NCBI GenBank assembly: GCA_043809805.1
Contig: JBDROR010000226.1
Location: 1 to 12,129, forward strand
DNA from: JAQUKH01 sp043809805
GTDB taxonomy: Bacteria; JACRDZ01; JAQUKH01
Reading direction: 5' to 3'
DNA: 12,129 bases
Position numbers and translations under genes: made by a program. How positions within the stretch are numbered: the stretch's first letter is position 1; the number at the start of each line of letters is the position of its first letter. The notes beneath the pieces were generated by a model. That model searched no databases and was not told the DNA's origin. It saw nothing but the letters and a program-made list of their open reading frames with translations. Below are positions 11,893-12,129 of this stretch, piece after piece.

Positions 11893-12129
11893 GTGAAAAT
11901 TTTATTTTTAATTTTATTTTTTATAACTTTTAATTCCCTGGCGAATGAAACAAAAGATTGCTATGACTGCCATAAAATTTTAAAGAAAAAGTTTCAGAAG
12001 TATATCCATAAGCCGGTAGCAGATAAAAGATGCACTGATTGCCATAGAAATCGCGGGAGTGAAAATAAATTGATGTTAGATGGATCCAAATTGCTTATTG
12101 AGACTAAGGTTGGCGGGAAATTGTGCAGC
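11893..12129 (+). CDS. Secreted multihaem c-type cytochrome, doubled-CXXCH type (5' part)
   Basis: Only the first 79 codons are in the window. GTG 11893 is followed by a signal peptide (MKILFLILFFITFNSLA, cleavage probably after residue 17). Then come two haem-binding sites, CYDCH (23-27) and CTDCH (47-51), and a C at 78 that probably opens a third just past the edge. The spacing, with an IHKPVADKRC lead-in and a K-L-M-L...KLC run-out, resembles the doubled-CXXCH cytochrome domain (PF09699 type). The protein would be exported and matured in the periplasm or outside, serving electron transfer. The nearest ATG (11891) is followed at once by TGA, so GTG is the likely start. GGGA about 8 nt upstream is a weak Shine-Dalgarno. 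Confidence 0.85.
   Translation, partial: MKILFLILFFITFNSLANETKDCYDCHKILKKKFQKYIHKPVADKRCTDCHRNRGSENKLMLDGSKLLIETKVGGKLCS

Overview
The window comes from an AT-rich bacterial chromosome, most likely an uncultured anaerobe or microaerophile. The clues are an oxygen-sensitive [4Fe-4S]-type PurF, a multihaem c-type cytochrome at the right edge, and intergenic DNA crowded with short palindromic repeats. I cannot name the phylum from sequence alone.

Left part (1-3816, minus strand): one compact housekeeping cluster read right to left, gpmI - rsmD - coaD - pgsA - pgpA. It covers glycolysis, 16S rRNA methylation, CoA synthesis and phosphatidylglycerol synthesis. The genes overlap or nearly abut, except for a 111-nt gap between rsmD and coaD filled by a heptamer-periodic inverted repeat. 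A near-consensus promoter precedes gpmI, and a 14-bp hairpin in its leader covers the ribosome binding site. Centre (3841-5628): a TPR protein gene on the plus strand converges on a minus-strand gene for a membrane-anchored coiled-coil protein. A REPIN-like pair of GTAG hairpins separates the latter from purF. Both purF and the coiled-coil gene have good sigma70-type promoters only 8-9 nt from their ATG, which implies leaderless mRNAs.

Right part (5592-11672, plus strand): purF - ribD - ribE - antitoxin - toxin - ribBA - ribH - nusB. This is a complete riboflavin pathway from GTP and ribulose 5-phosphate, apart from the dephosphorylation step, headed by the first enzyme of purine synthesis. 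A type II toxin-antitoxin pair sits inside the riboflavin genes. ribD carries an in-frame 20-codon palindromic insertion. No FMN riboswitch is visible. After nusB comes a nested repeat block (11679-11864), then the 5' end of a secreted multihaem cytochrome gene that runs off the window.

The most striking layer is the repeats. Three elements, after rsmD, ribD and ribBA, have different sequences but the same design: 7-nt periodicity close to AAACNNN, inverted-repeat arms, and the upstream stop codon inside the outermost heptamers. Two more elements are REPIN-like: two inverted units of GTAG plus a hairpin, with compensatory stem changes between units and complementary TTTA/TAAA loops. They suggest an active or recently active mobilising machinery, such as a RAYT transposase, elsewhere in the genome.
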